The notes beneath the pieces are model-generated. The model was not told the origin of the DNA and searched no databases. It saw nothing but the letters and a program-made list of their open reading frames with translations. From Streptomyces dangxiongensis (GTDB taxonomy: Bacteria > Actinomycetota > Actinomycetes > Streptomycetales > Streptomycetaceae): a stretch of DNA of 64,000 bases. Positions 17,075 to 29,447 of this stretch are shown here, piece by piece. The stretch is from the NCBI RefSeq assembly GCF_003675325.1, contig NZ_CP033073.1, positions 1 through 64,000 on the forward strand, read 5' to 3'. Position 1 is the first letter of the stretch, and the number at the start of each line of letters is the position of its first letter. Made by a program: the position numbers and the translations under genes.

Positions 17075-17102
17075 GTCCCGTCCCCAGAACCGGGGACGGG
17101 AC
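17075..17102 (+). terminator. Rho-independent-type hairpin after the PLD gene
   Basis: GTCCCGTCCCC (17075-17085) and GGGGACGGGAC (17092-17102) pair perfectly over 11 bp with a 6-base loop. It starts 12 bases past the stop of the PLD-like gene. There is no U-tract, as is common in high-GC actinomycetes. Confidence 0.7.
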
Positions 17103-17203
17103 CGGGGCCTGGCTGGTGGCGTGTCACGCAGCCTCGGCCGGGTGACAAGCCCCTAGTACTGCAACGGTCTATGCCGTGACTGTCGGCCAGGTCGTTCGTT
17201 GAT

Positions 17204-17404
17204 GTGGTTATGGGTGGGGACCTTGCTGATGTCAGGCTGTGGGCGGGTGAGTTGGACCGGTTGCAGGAGCGGTTCGTGCATCGGTTCAACAGGACTGAGC
17301 CGCGGGAGACGGCGCTTGCCTACATGCGAGGGCTGATCGCTCCGCTGGAACGGAAGAACGGCTGGGTGCGCCACGAGGCGCTATGTGACCGAGTGGAGGT
17401 GTGA
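17204..17404 (+). pseudogene. IS701-type transposase N-terminal fragment
   Basis: The 66 residues resemble the N-terminus of IS701 transposases: LADVRLWAGELDRLQERFVHRF and RETALAYMRGLIAPLERKNGW. The frame then stops, and none of the DDE catalytic region follows. The fragment lies just before the IS5-type element and is probably left over from an older insertion. Confidence 0.55.
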
Positions 17405-17523
17405 GACCTCTACCGCCGGGCCGTCGCAACGGCCGGGTAGAAGCTGAGGGCAGTCCGGGCCGGGGAACGCCGGTGAGGATGGGAAGCAGTTCTGACAACG
17501 CCAGGACGGCGCGGAACTGCTAG

Positions 17524-18430
17524 AGCGTGTCTCTTTGATGGATTGGTCAGTTGATCGGATGTGTCTGTCCGATTAGTGATCACCGATGCGATGTGGGACC
17601 GGATCGAGCCGCTGATGCCGGCCGATCCGGTCCGCGGGCGGCGTTGGGCCGATCACCGCCGAACGCTCGAGGCCATCGCGTGGAAGTACCGCACCAACTC
17701 GCCCTGGCGAGACCTTCCCGACGAGCTCGGCTCATTCCAGACCGCTCACAAACGGCTGATCAGATGGGCCGTCGACGGCACCTGGGAGATGATCCTCGCC
17801 GCTGTCCTGGCGGCAGCGGACGCCGATGACGACCTCGACTGGACGGTGTCGGTGGACTCCACGGTCGTGCGGGCCCACCAGCACGCTGCCGGAGCACGCA
17901 AAAGGGGGCGACGCGCCCGGGAGAGCCCGCCGATCACGGGCTGGGACGCTCGCGCGGCGGGCTGAGCACCAAGGTCCACCTGGCCGCAGACGGCCACGCA
18001 CGACCCCTGGCCTTCACACCGCAGGCCAAGCAGGTGACGCACCCGCCTTCGAGACGTGATGTCCCGCATCCGCGTACCTCGTCCCGGCCCGGGAAGGCCC
18101 AGGACCCGGCCCCTGGCCGTCCTGGCCGACCGCGCGTACTCCTCACGCGCCATCCGCGCCCACCTGCGGCGCCGGGGCATCCGTGCTGTCATCCCGCAGC
18201 CGTCCGACCAAGTCGGCCACCGTCTACGGCGAGGCCGACTCGGTGGCCGTCCGCCCGGCTTCGACAGCGAGGCATACAAGCAGCGCAACAGTGTCGAGCG
18301 GTGCATCAACCGCCTCAAGCAGTGGCGCGGCCTGGCCACACGAACCGACAAGCTCGCGATCGCCTACCAGGCCGCACTCCACCTCGCGGGCATCCTCATC
18401 TGGAGCCGACGCTGACCAAAGAGACAGGCC
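17524..18430 (+). mobile_element. IS5-family insertion sequence, copy 1
   Basis: The element is bounded by short inverted repeats (AGCGTGTCTCTTTG at the left and the reverse complement of GGCCTGTCTCTTTG at the right). CTAG lies on each side, at 17520-17523 and 18431-18434, as a target duplication. The single gene inside is a DDE transposase in shifted frames. A truncated inverted second copy lies about 0.65 kb downstream. Confidence 0.75.
17561..18415 (+). pseudogene. IS5-family transposase, frameshifted
   Basis: The N-terminal part (17561-17965) has the DUF4096-like region MWDRIEPLMP and the first catalytic Asp in WTVSVDSTVVRAHQHAAG. The following parts lie in other frames: LSTKVHLAADGHARPLAF, then from 18056 IRVPRPG through LAVLADRAYSSRAIR with the second Asp, and RNSVERCINRLKQWRG with the Glu. 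Some IS5-group elements use one programmed frameshift. Here at least two changes are needed, including one near 18050, so this copy is probably inactive. Confidence 0.8.
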
Positions 18431-18434
18431 CTAG

Positions 18435-18886
18435 ACGCCTCGGGTCCGGCAAGCAAGGCCAGAAGGCGTACGAAAAGGAATCCGTGTAAAGCCCCGTAAG
18501 TCTTGTCACCGGGCTCCAATTGGCGGAAATGGGCCCGGGGTGCAGTGCGTGACCGTTCGCTTCGGCAGGGGCGGTCAATTCCGAAGCCGGTCTCCAACTG
18601 CCGGTGGGGAGGCCACGCTGAAGGTCTGCGGCGTAGGCGTGGTGATGCTGCCGGGGTAGTAGCGGGACGCCGGCCTGGCCGATCTGCACATGGTGAACGT
18701 GGGAACCGCCTGCGGTCGCCCTTCCCCTCCGGACAGCCGGTCCGGCGAGGAGGGCTGGCCCGTTGCCGGCTGAGGGCCGCAGGGGGGACGGAGGCCCCGC
18801 AGTAGTCCGAGCGAGGAAAGCTCCGTGCACGGCGAAGGGGGCCAGCAAGTCGGCAGGGAGGATGCTGCAATGCCGGGAGGCCGCCG
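18435..18886 (+). ncRNA. Group II intron ribozyme, 5-prime part
   Basis: This non-coding stretch precedes a group II intron reverse-transcriptase start. It contains motifs typical of bacterial group II intron RNA, notably GGTGAACGTGGGAACC at about 18691, plus several GC hairpins. I did not fold it, and the exact 5-prime splice site is not clear. The intron is incomplete because its 3-prime half is cut off by the inverted IS5 copy. Confidence 0.5.
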
Positions 18887-19084
18887 GTGAATACCGACGC
18901 GCTGGAGTTCGCGCTGCCCAAGGCCGAGCGCCGGGTACTGGAGATGCAGACCAAACTGCACTGTTGGGCGACCGACGATCGTGATCGGCGGTTCGATGAC
19001 CTGTTCGATCTCGCTGCCGATCCCGCGTTCCTGCTGGTCGCGTGGGATCGGGTGAGGAGGAACAGGGGCGCTCGCTCGGCCGGA
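18887..19084 (+). pseudogene. ltrA: Group II intron reverse transcriptase/maturase, N-terminal fragment
   Basis: The first 66 residues of an LtrA-type intron-encoded protein are present: LPKAERRVLEMQTKLHCWA, RRFDDLFDLAADPAFLLVAWDRV and RRNRGARSAGV, which is where RT domain 0/1 begins. The frame is then interrupted at the junction with the truncated IS5 copy. No RT catalytic YADD region remains, so the intron cannot move by itself. Confidence 0.7.
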
Positions 19085-19809
19085 GTGTGGCTGCCCCGTC
19101 GCAGACGGTGGCCGGTCTGGTCCGAAGGCTGCGGGATGACCGCGCGGATCTGTCGGCGGCGCAGGTGGCCGTGGATCGCGCGGGATGAGTAGGCGCGGTC
19201 GGCCAGGACCGTGATGGGGCGGGTCCGGGGCCGGCCGGGGCCGGTTCTCGGCACCCGGATGCGGGCCATGACCGTCTCGAAGGCGGGCGCGTCGCCGGCC
19301 TGGCCGGCTGTGACGGCCAGAGCCAAGGGCGCCGCGCGTGGCTGTCCGCGGCGAGGCGGATCTTGGTGCTCAGCCCGCCGCGGGAGCACCCGAGTGCGTG
19401 GTCGGCCGGCTCGTCGCGGCCTTCGGACCCTTTTTGAGTGCTGGCGGCGTGCTGGTGGGCCCGGACGGCGGTGGAGTCCACCGACACGGTCCAGCCGATG
19501 TCGTCGACGGCGTCCGCTGCCGCGAGGACGGCGGTGAGGATCTTCTCCCAGGTGCCGTCGACGGCCCACCTGATCAGCCGCTTGTGGGCGGTCTGGAACG
19601 AGCCCAGCTCGTCGGGCAGGTCCCGCCAGGGGGAGTTGGTGCGGTACTTCCACGCGATGGCCCCGAGCGTGCGGCGGTGGTCGGCCCACCCCCGTCCGCG
19701 AACCGGATCGGCCGGCATCAGCGGCTCGATCCGGTCCCACATCACATCAGTGATCACTGATCGGACAGGCACATCCGATCAACTGATGAGCCCACCAAAG
19801 AGACACGCC
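19085..19809 (-). mobile_element. IS5-family insertion sequence, copy 2, truncated and inverted
   Basis: The right end carries the inverted repeat CAAAGAGACACGCCC with CTAG just outside (19810-19813). The transposase reads inward on the minus strand from 19772. The element is closely related to copy 1 but is cut at about 19085, where it meets the group II intron fragment. Its transposase keeps MWDRIEPLMP, the first Asp region WTVSVDSTAVRAHQHAAS and, in another frame, ITVLADRAYSSRAIH, but the last part with the catalytic Glu is missing. Confidence 0.7.
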
Positions 19810-20406
19810 CTAGCGGTCCAGGGCGTTGCCCAGGATGCGGTCCGCGATGCCGTTCCGCAGGGAGGCCACGGGCGAACTGTCCGGCTTGTGCAGGGCCTGC
19901 TCGCGGAAGCAGTCGAGGAACTCCCCCGCGATCCCGAGCCGCGGCCAGCGCTTCAGCACCTCCGCCTTGAACTCCGTCGGGAAGTCGTCCGTGTGCCGCC
20001 CGGATATGTCCATGCTGGTCGACCGCTCGAGAAGGAAGCCCTCCGGGTCGGCGGCCACGTCGACCTCGTCCAGCATGTGCGCGACGACCGCCTCCACCAG
20101 GCGCTCGCGCCGCGGCACCGGCCAGCCGGCCCCGGCGCCGTACACCCACGCCACGTGCCCGCTCGCGTGGTCGAAGCCCACCGTGCGGTTGTCGAACTCG
20201 CTCACCAGGCCGATGTCGTGGAACATCGCGGCCACCCACATCAGTTCGGGGTCGAAGCCGATGCCGTGCTCGGAGCCGTAGGCCGCGGCCCAGACGTAGG
20301 CGCGGACCGAGTGGTTCAGCAGCGCCGGGGAGCAATACGCGCGGGCGACCTCCAGAGCCCCCGCGCAGGCGGGGGTGTCCGGGATCTTCGGGATGTCATG
20401 AGTCAT
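19810..20406 (-). CDS. HD-domain protein, cyanamide hydratase-like
   Basis: A 198-residue soluble HD-superfamily metalloprotein. HSVRAYVWA gives the first His, MFHDIGL the HD pair, and HASGHVAW plus VVAHMLDEVD further ligands. The arrangement recalls HD proteins grouped with cyanamide hydratase (cyanamide to urea) rather than nucleotide phosphohydrolases, though this is from general pattern only. The ATG at 20406 is preferred over an upstream start that gives a Pro/Ala leader. It is divergent from the first cluster oxygenase, sharing a gap with an operator palindrome. Its position next to a HypE/HypF pathway makes a nitrile- or cyanamide-related job worth testing. Confidence 0.6.
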   Translation of the reverse strand: MTHDIPKIPDTPACAGALEVARAYCSPALLNHSVRAYVWAAAYGSEHGIGFDPELMWVAAMFHDIGLVSEFDNRTVGFDHASGHVAWVYGAGAGWPVPRRERLVEAVVAHMLDEVDVAADPEGFLLERSTSMDISGRHTDDFPTEFKAEVLKRWPRLGIAGEFLDCFREQALHKPDSSPVASLRNGIADRILGNALDR

Positions 20407-20478
20407 GGGCCGAGTATCACCCGGGTCCGCGGCCCCGGCCGGTGCCGCTGGCATTCACCTGACGTGGCCGGGACGGCT

Positions 20479-20496
20479 GTCAGGAGGATTCCCGAC
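20479..20496. promoter_or_regulatory. Cluster palindrome, copy 1
   Basis: GTCAGGAGGATTCCCGAC, one of six related 18-bp near-palindromes in this cluster. It lies 91 bp before the first Fe/2OG oxygenase gene and 72 bp before the divergent HD-domain gene. It is likely an operator for a shared regulator. Confidence 0.6.
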
Positions 20497-20587
20497 ACCA
20501 CAGGAGCACCGCGGTTGACCACATTGGACGGGTGGACCGCCGAGGGTCCCGCCCACCCGCCGCCCCCACCGCCGAGGAGTGCTCAGC

Positions 20588-21610
20588 GTGGCCCCTCCTG
20601 TGACCGTCTCCGAGCGCCGGGAGATCGCGCGCCTTCTCTTCGAGTCCGCCCGCGACCTGGGCCGGGCCGGCGTCGTCGCCGATGACTTCCTGAAGCCCAT
20701 GCGGCCCCACGTCCCCGAGGACGTGCTCGCCGCGCTGCGCCCGCACCTCCGGCAGCCCGACCGCCGCACCGGGGTCAGCACCATCCCCGGTCTCCTCGCG
20801 GAGTTCGACGGCATGGAGCCGACGCCGGTCCGCTGGGGCCTGCCGCAGACCGAGCGGACCCGCACGCTCGATCTCGCCCTGACCGTCGTCGCCTTCGCGC
20901 TCGGTGAGCCGTTCGCGTGGGCCGGACAGCAGGAGGGCCGGCTCGTGCACGACATCGTGCCGACGCCCGGATCCGAGGACAAGCAGGTCGGGGCGAGCAG
21001 CCTCACCACCCTGGAGTGGCACACGGAGGACTCCTTCCACCCGGAGCGGGCGCAGGCGCTGATGCTGTACTGCGTCCGCAACCCCGACGGGGTGGGCAGC
21101 CGGGTCTCCTCGATCCGTGACACCGGCCTGTCCGAGGAGCGGCTGGACATCCTACGCCGCCCCGAGGTCGTAATCCTGCCGGACGACTCCTACCCCGCCA
21201 CCTGGAAGGGGCGGGACTGCGGGACCGGGCAGGGCGGGGTGCGCACCGTGTGGGACGCGGAGGACGGACCGTGCGTCCGCTACGACCCCGCGTACTCGCG
21301 CTTCCTCACCGACGACCCGGACTTCCACGAGGCGTACAGGGCGCTCGGCGAGGCCCTGGAGAAGAGCAGTGTCACCGTCGGGATCGAACCCGGCGACATC
21401 CTGCTGATCGACAACGACCTCGCCGTCCACGGGCGGGCCCCGTTCCGCCCGAGCTACGACGGCACGGACCGCTGGTTGAAGCGGCTCCAGCTGCGGTTGC
21501 CCCGCCCCCGGCCCGCAACCGAGGCGGCGGAGACGGGCTACGGCCAGCGGCCCCTGAACGTCGGCGCCCCCGGCACCGTCGCAGCCCCCGGTACCACCGG
21601 CACCGTGTGA
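20588..21610 (+). CDS. Fe(II)/2-oxoglutarate oxygenase, VioC/AsnO-like amino acid hydroxylase
   Basis: A 340-residue TauD/clavaminate synthase-fold enzyme. The metal ligands are His and Glu in LEWHTEDSFHPERA and a distal His in DNDLAVHGRAPF. A 2OG-binding Arg follows in RWLKRLQLR. The EWHTED form is that of the VioC/OrfP/AsnO group, which hydroxylates the beta carbon of free or carrier-bound Arg, Asn or related residues. The GTG at 20588 is chosen because GAGGAG lies eight bases before it. It is the first gene of the plus-strand unit leading to MbtH and the first NRPS. It probably makes a beta-hydroxy amino acid building block; the substrate is not predictable here. Confidence 0.88.
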   Translation: MAPPVTVSERREIARLLFESARDLGRAGVVADDFLKPMRPHVPEDVLAALRPHLRQPDRRTGVSTIPGLLAEFDGMEPTPVRWGLPQTERTRTLDLALTVVAFALGEPFAWAGQQEGRLVHDIVPTPGSEDKQVGASSLTTLEWHTEDSFHPERAQALMLYCVRNPDGVGSRVSSIRDTGLSEERLDILRRPEVVILPDDSYPATWKGRDCGTGQGGVRTVWDAEDGPCVRYDPAYSRFLTDDPDFHEAYRALGEALEKSSVTVGIEPGDILLIDNDLAVHGRAPFRPSYDGTDRWLKRLQLRLPRPRPATEAAETGYGQRPLNVGAPGTVAAPGTTGTV

Positions 21611-21614
21611 GCTC

Positions 21615-21632
21615 GTCAGGGGAAGTCCCGAC
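21615..21632. promoter_or_regulatory. Cluster palindrome, copy 2
   Basis: GTCAGGGGAAGTCCCGAC begins five bases after the first oxygenase stop and lies 65 bp before the MbtH gene. It suggests separate control of the MbtH-NRPS unit. Confidence 0.6.
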
Positions 21633-21696
21633 AATACAGCCGCCGCCGCAGCGGACAGGTTGGACCGGTCGTCACAACCTGCTGGAGGTCCACACC

Positions 21697-21915
21697 GTGC
21701 TTGCTGATCCGGGGTCGGAGACGACCCATCTCGTGGTCATCAACGAAGAGTTGCAGTACTCGATCTGGCGTGCCGACGCCGGACTCCCGCCCGGTTGGAC
21801 CGCCGAGGGCACCTCGGGCACGCGCGAGGCGTGCCTGGCGCACATCGACGCCGTCTGGACCGACATGCGGCCCCTGAGCGTGCGCCGGGCCATGGAACCG
21901 ACTCCTTCCGCCTGA
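21697..21915 (+). CDS. MbtH-like protein
   Basis: A 72-residue member of the MbtH family, which binds A domains and is often needed for their folding and activity. Family marks are HLVVINEELQYSIW, LPPGWTAEG, and CLAHIDAVWTDMRPLS with the invariant Trp and DMRP. The GTG start is fixed by GGAGG nine bases upstream. It is 27 bases before the first NRPS gene. As the only MbtH protein in the window it may serve several A domains of the cluster. Confidence 0.93.
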   Translation: MLADPGSETTHLVVINEELQYSIWRADAGLPPGWTAEGTSGTREACLAHIDAVWTDMRPLSVRRAMEPTPSA

Positions 21916-21942
21916 CCGTTCACGATCGAGGAGAGACCTTCG

Positions 21943-25280
<3,338 letters not shown>

Positions 25281-25288
<8 letters not shown>

Positions 25289-26160
25289 CGTCTCCCGGCG
25301 CACCTTCCTGCGCGACGCCTCACGCGTCCCCCCGGGTGGCGCCTCGCACCGGGCCGCCACCGGCACGCCGACGCCGTCCGGCCCCGCCGAGCCGTGGCTG
25401 CGGCGGTTCCGGCCCGGCGGGCCGGTCGCCGTCCGGCTGATCTGCCTGCCGCACGCCGGCGGCTGGCCGGGCTACTTCCGTCCCTGGTCCACGCTGCTGC
25501 CCGCCTACGTCGACCATGTGGCCGTGCACTACCCGGGGCGGGAGAGCCGCGACGACGAGCCCTGTGTGACCGCCATGGACGCGCTGGCCGACGCCGTCAC
25601 CGAGGCCGTCGAACCGCTGCGGGACCTGCCGCTGGTGCTGTTCGGCCACAGCATGGGCGCCTCGGTCGCCCACGAGGTGGCGCTGCGCCTCCAGCGGACG
25701 GGGGCGCCCCCGGCCCACCTCGTCGTGTCGGGGCGCCAGTCCCCCACCCTGCCGCGGGTCACCTCTTACCACCTCGCCGACGACACCACCTTCCTCGCGC
25801 ACATCCGCCGGCTCGGCGGCATCCCGGATAAGGTGCTCGACCATGCCGAGCTGCGGGACCTGATCCTCGGCCCGCTGCGCAGCGACTACCGGCTCATCGA
25901 ACGGTACGAACCGAGTTCGCTCGAACCGGTCGAGGCGCCGCTCACGGTGATGTGGGGCACGGAGGATCCGCACTGCTCGGAGGAGGGTGCCTTCGCCTGG
26001 CGGGACGTCGCGGGGCGCGGCTTCTTCCCGCTCCCCTTCCCCGGCGGCCACTTCTACCTCTCGGACGACCACGCGGGACCGGTCGCGCACCTCGTGCGGC
26101 TGGTCTCCGCCGTGGCCTCCTCCTCACCGCGGCACACCGTCTTCCAGGAAGAAACATCGA
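25281..26160 (+). CDS. Type II thioesterase, reading in frame into the next oxygenase
   Basis: An alpha/beta hydrolase of the NRPS type II thioesterase family, which clears misprimed carrier domains. The nucleophile is in LFGHSMGAS, the acid in TEDPHC and the His in GGHFYLSDD. GTG at 25281 overlaps the NRPS stop by eight bases. There is no stop codon before the next gene: the frame continues through HTVFQEETS into the oxygenase ATG at 26161. The product could therefore be a thioesterase-oxygenase fusion or two proteins made by internal initiation. The N-terminal 45 residues are unusually long for the family. Confidence 0.88.
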
Positions 26161-27213
26161 TGAACGACGCAGCGGCACCGACCGGCACAGCAGTACCCAC
26201 CGACCCGCCCCCGGCGGCCGACGCGGCCGTCGAGATCCGCACAGACTGGCGGGCCGGCAGCCTGCCGGCCCTGGTCCGGGCCGGGGCCCCCGGCACCGAT
26301 CTCGCCGCCTGGCTGGCCGGCCACCGGGAAACCGTGGACCGGCTCGCCCACGAGGCCGGCGCCGTGCTCTTCCGGGGGTTCGACGTCACCGATGACAAGG
26401 GCTTCCGCGGAATGCTGGACGCCGTCTCCTCCCGGGTCCTGGACTACGGGGAGCGGTCCTCGCCGCGCAGTGAGGTCTCCGAGGGCGTGTACACGTCGAC
26501 GGAATACCCGGCGGACCAGCACATCCTGCTCCACAACGAGCAGTCGTACACGGAAAACTGGCCGCTGCGGATCGTCTTCTTCTGCGAGCGCGCGGCCACG
26601 AAGGGCGGCCGCACGCCGCTCGCCGACTCGCGCCGGGTGCTGGCCGGGCTGCGGCCGGAGACGGTCGAAAAGTTCGAGCGGCTCGGGGTGCGGTACGTCC
26701 GCAACTACCTGCCGGGCATCAGCCTGTCGTGGCAGGAGGCGTTCCAGACCGAGGACCCGGCGGAGGTGGAGGCGTACTGCGCCCGCGCCGGGATCACCGC
26801 CGAGTGGGTGGACGAGGAGCAGCTGCGCACCCACCAGGTGCGCCCGGCCGTGCACCGGCACCCGGTGACCGGGGAACGCACCTGGTTCAACCACGCGCAC
26901 TTCTTCCACGTCTCCTCGCTGCCGGAGGAGGTCAGCGAGGGGCTGCTGGCGGCGGTGGAGCCGGAGGACCTGCCGTACAACACGTACTACGGGGACGGCA
27001 CGCCGATCGAGCCGGAGACGCTCGACGAGATCCGGTCCGTCCTCGACGCCGCGACGACCGGTTTTCGACTGGGAGTCCGGTGACGTCCTCCTGGTCGAGA
27101 ACATGATCACCGCACATGCCCGTGAGCCCTTCGAGGGGCCGCGCCGAATCCTCGCCGCGATGGCGGACCCGGTCGGCGACCTCGCGGGACGGACGGCGGA
27201 GGGGGAGAAGTGA
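26161..27213 (+). CDS. TauD/SyrP-like Fe(II)/2OG oxygenase, one apparent frameshift
   Basis: About 350 residues from the ATG preceded by GGAAGAAACATCG. Metal ligands are His and Glu in LLHNEQSY, and the distal His in NMITAHAREPFEG followed by the 2OG Arg in RRILAAM. The NxxSYxxNWP pattern and TGxRTWFNHAHFFH place it with SyrP and AmbC/D enzymes, which hydroxylate amino acids, often on a carrier protein. The frame breaks at about 27060, where ACCGGTTTTC has one base too many; the rest of the domain continues in the next frame to 27213. Its stop overlaps the GTG of the next oxygenase. Confidence 0.85.
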
Positions 27214-28207
27214 CGACCAGCGAACTGACGGACTTCCCGGGGGCGCGCACCGAGCCGCTCGACGACGAGCCGTTTCTGCTCAAGCTGACGGCGGCGGAGC
27301 CGGGGACCCCGCTCGGCCCCTGGATCGACGCTCACCGGGAGCTGCTGCTCACCGCCCTCGACCGCTGCGGAGTGCTGCTCTTCCGCGGCTTCGACGTGCC
27401 GGACCCGGACGCCTTCGGGCGGGCGGCGAGGGCCTTCTCCCCCGAGCTGCTGGGCTATCTGGAGCGGGCGGCGCCGCGCAACGAGGTCGCCGACAAGGTC
27501 TTCACCTCCACGGAGCTCAGCGAGGAGCAGTGGATCCCCTCTTCCACCACGAGATGAGCTACGCGCACAACTGGCCGAGCCGCCTGTACTTCTACGGCGA
27601 CCGGCCCTCCGCCACGGGTGGTGCGACCCCGGTGGCCAGTGAGCGCCGCGTCTTCCCGAAGATCCCCGCCGAGGTCCGGGAGCGGTTCCAGCGGCACGGC
27701 GTGCGATACATCCGCAATTACGGGCCCGACCTGGACATCCCGTGGCAGGAGGTCTTCCAGACCGGTGACCGGGCCGTGGTAGAGGCGTACTGCGAGCAGT
27801 CCCGCACCGCCTTCGAGTGGACCGGGAACGACGGTCTGCGGACCGTGTCGCGACGGCAGGCGCTCGCCGAGCACCCGCGCACCGGCGAGACCGTCTGGTT
27901 CAACCACGCCCACCTCTTCCACACCTCCAATCTGCCCGCCGAGGTCGCCGAGGTCCTCATCGGCGAGTACGGCCTGGAGGGCCTGCCGCGCAATGCCTAC
28001 TACGGCGACGGCGAGGAGATCGAGGACGAGGTGATGGTCCTGATCCGCGGACTGTACGAGGAGGCTGCCGTGAGCTTCCCGTGGCAGCGCGACGACGTGA
28101 TGGTCGTCGACAATTTCCTGGCGACGCACGCCCGGGAGCCGTTCCGCGGCGACCGGCGCATCCTCGTCGCCATGTCCGATCTGTACGTGGCCCCCGGCCA
28201 CCACTGA
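27210..28207 (+). CDS. Second TauD/SyrP-like Fe(II)/2OG oxygenase, one apparent frameshift
   Basis: A paralogue of the preceding gene, about 332 residues when joined. The first part (27210-27557) has GVLLFRGFDVPDPDAF. After a missing base near 27538 in ATCCCCTCTTCC the frame resumes as PLFHHEMSYAHNWP, with the His and Glu metal ligands. The end has NFLATHAREPFRGDRR with the distal His and Arg. The overlap with the previous stop and the sequence likeness suggest a tandem duplication. Two SyrP-like enzymes side by side suggest two hydroxylations or successive steps on one residue. Confidence 0.85.
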
Positions 28208-28229
28208 ACGACCTACCGCTGGAGGCAGC

Positions 28230-29177
28230 ATGCGTATCCGGACGGTCGCGGAGGCCGAGGCCGGCACGGTCGCCGGTTTCCTCGTGGACGAGCCGGTCAG
28301 CTGGATCACGGGCGAGCGGTTCCGCCAGGAGTACTCCGAGCGGCACTTCCGCCCGGAGTGGACCTGGATCGCCGAGAACGATGAGGGGCGGATCGTCGCG
28401 CGCGCCCTGTGGTGGGGCAAGTCCGACAGCGAGCACCCGGTCGCTCTGGACTGCCTGCACGTCCTCGGCTCCGTCGAGGACCGGGCCGGGCTCGCCGCGG
28501 AGCTGCTCGCCGCCGGGCACACGGCGTTCGAGCGGGCCGGCGCCAAGGGACGCCCGCAGTACAACATCTCGCTGGAGAACGGCTGGCGCGAGCGGCCCGA
28601 GGTGGCGGCGGCGGTGGCCTGGCGGAGCGAGGCGGCCCGTCGCGCCGGGCTGACCGAGGAGGTCGAGCGGCTGCGGTACGAGTGGACCCCCGGGGCGGGC
28701 CTCCCGGCACCCGCCACCCGGCTCGAATTCCGCCCCGACAGCGACGACGAGGCGTTCCTCGAGGCCTTCAAGCAGATCGCCGTCGGCAGCCTCGACATCG
28801 CGACCCTGCGCGAACTGCCGGTGCTCGGCGCGGACCGGCAGGCCCGCGAGGACCTGGAGTTCTACCTGAGCTGCCCCGGCAAGCGGGAGTGGTGGCGTCT
28901 GGCGTACACGCCGGAGGGCGAGCTGGCCGGCATGGCCATCCCGTCGGCGACGCCGTACAACCGCAACGTCGGCTACCTCGGCGTGGTGCCCGCGATGCGC
29001 GGGCGCGGCTACATCGACGAGGTGCTCGGCGAGATCACCCGGCTGCACGCCGCTGACGGGGCGGAGCTGATCACGGCGACGACGGACACCACGAACACGC
29101 CGATGGCCGCGGCCTTCGAGCGGGCCGGATACGCCAACACCGAGATCAGGCTGGTCTTCGAGGCCCCGGCGAGCTGA
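28230..29177 (+). CDS. GNAT-family acetyltransferase
   Basis: A 315-residue protein with two GNAT-like halves. The C-terminal half has the acyl-CoA loop in VGYLGVVPAMRGRGYIDEVLGE (RGRGY gives the Q/RxxGxG/A motif) and ends with FERAGYANTEIRLVFE. The N-terminal half is a degenerate copy, as in double-GNAT antibiotic acetyltransferases. It could acylate the product, a precursor amine, or provide self-resistance; the sequence does not decide. It closes the plus-strand unit and is followed by a strong terminator. Confidence 0.85.
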   Translation: MRIRTVAEAEAGTVAGFLVDEPVSWITGERFRQEYSERHFRPEWTWIAENDEGRIVARALWWGKSDSEHPVALDCLHVLGSVEDRAGLAAELLAAGHTAFERAGAKGRPQYNISLENGWRERPEVAAAVAWRSEAARRAGLTEEVERLRYEWTPGAGLPAPATRLEFRPDSDDEAFLEAFKQIAVGSLDIATLRELPVLGADRQAREDLEFYLSCPGKREWWRLAYTPEGELAGMAIPSATPYNRNVGYLGVVPAMRGRGYIDEVLGEITRLHAADGAELITATTDTTNTPMAAAFERAGYANTEIRLVFEAPAS

Positions 29178-29263
29178 CGGGTGGCCCCGCGGGGGAGCGA
29201 CGAGAAGGGCGGCCCCGTCCTCCTGGCGGGGATGCCGATGGCGCATTCGGGGCCTGGCGTGAT

Positions 29264-29302
29264 GTCGGCCTTCCGGACCCGGTTGTGGTCCGGAAGGCCG
29301 AC
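29264..29302. terminator. Perfect 16-bp hairpin between convergent genes
   Basis: GTCGGCCTTCCGGACC (29264-29279) and GGTCCGGAAGGCCGAC (29287-29302) are exact complements around a 7-base loop. It lies between the GNAT gene and the free-standing A-domain gene, which converge here. It is a clear bidirectional terminator. Confidence 0.85.
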
Positions 29303-29447
29303 GTCGTCGTTCTGGGAGGGCACAGGTGCCGATGCGTCCGCGGGAGGCGGGGCGAAGTGACCCGGACCCCGGATCGACCAACGGCATCACACCGGCTGGG
29401 ACGGGACCGACCGCCCTTCGGCGTTCCTTCGCGTTCCCCCGGCGGCG

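Noticed and set aside
18364..19772. Two long minus-strand open frames of about 458 codons each
   Set aside because: They are only the IS5 transposase in its first part and then run through the group II intron and IS5 copy 1 in meaningless frames.
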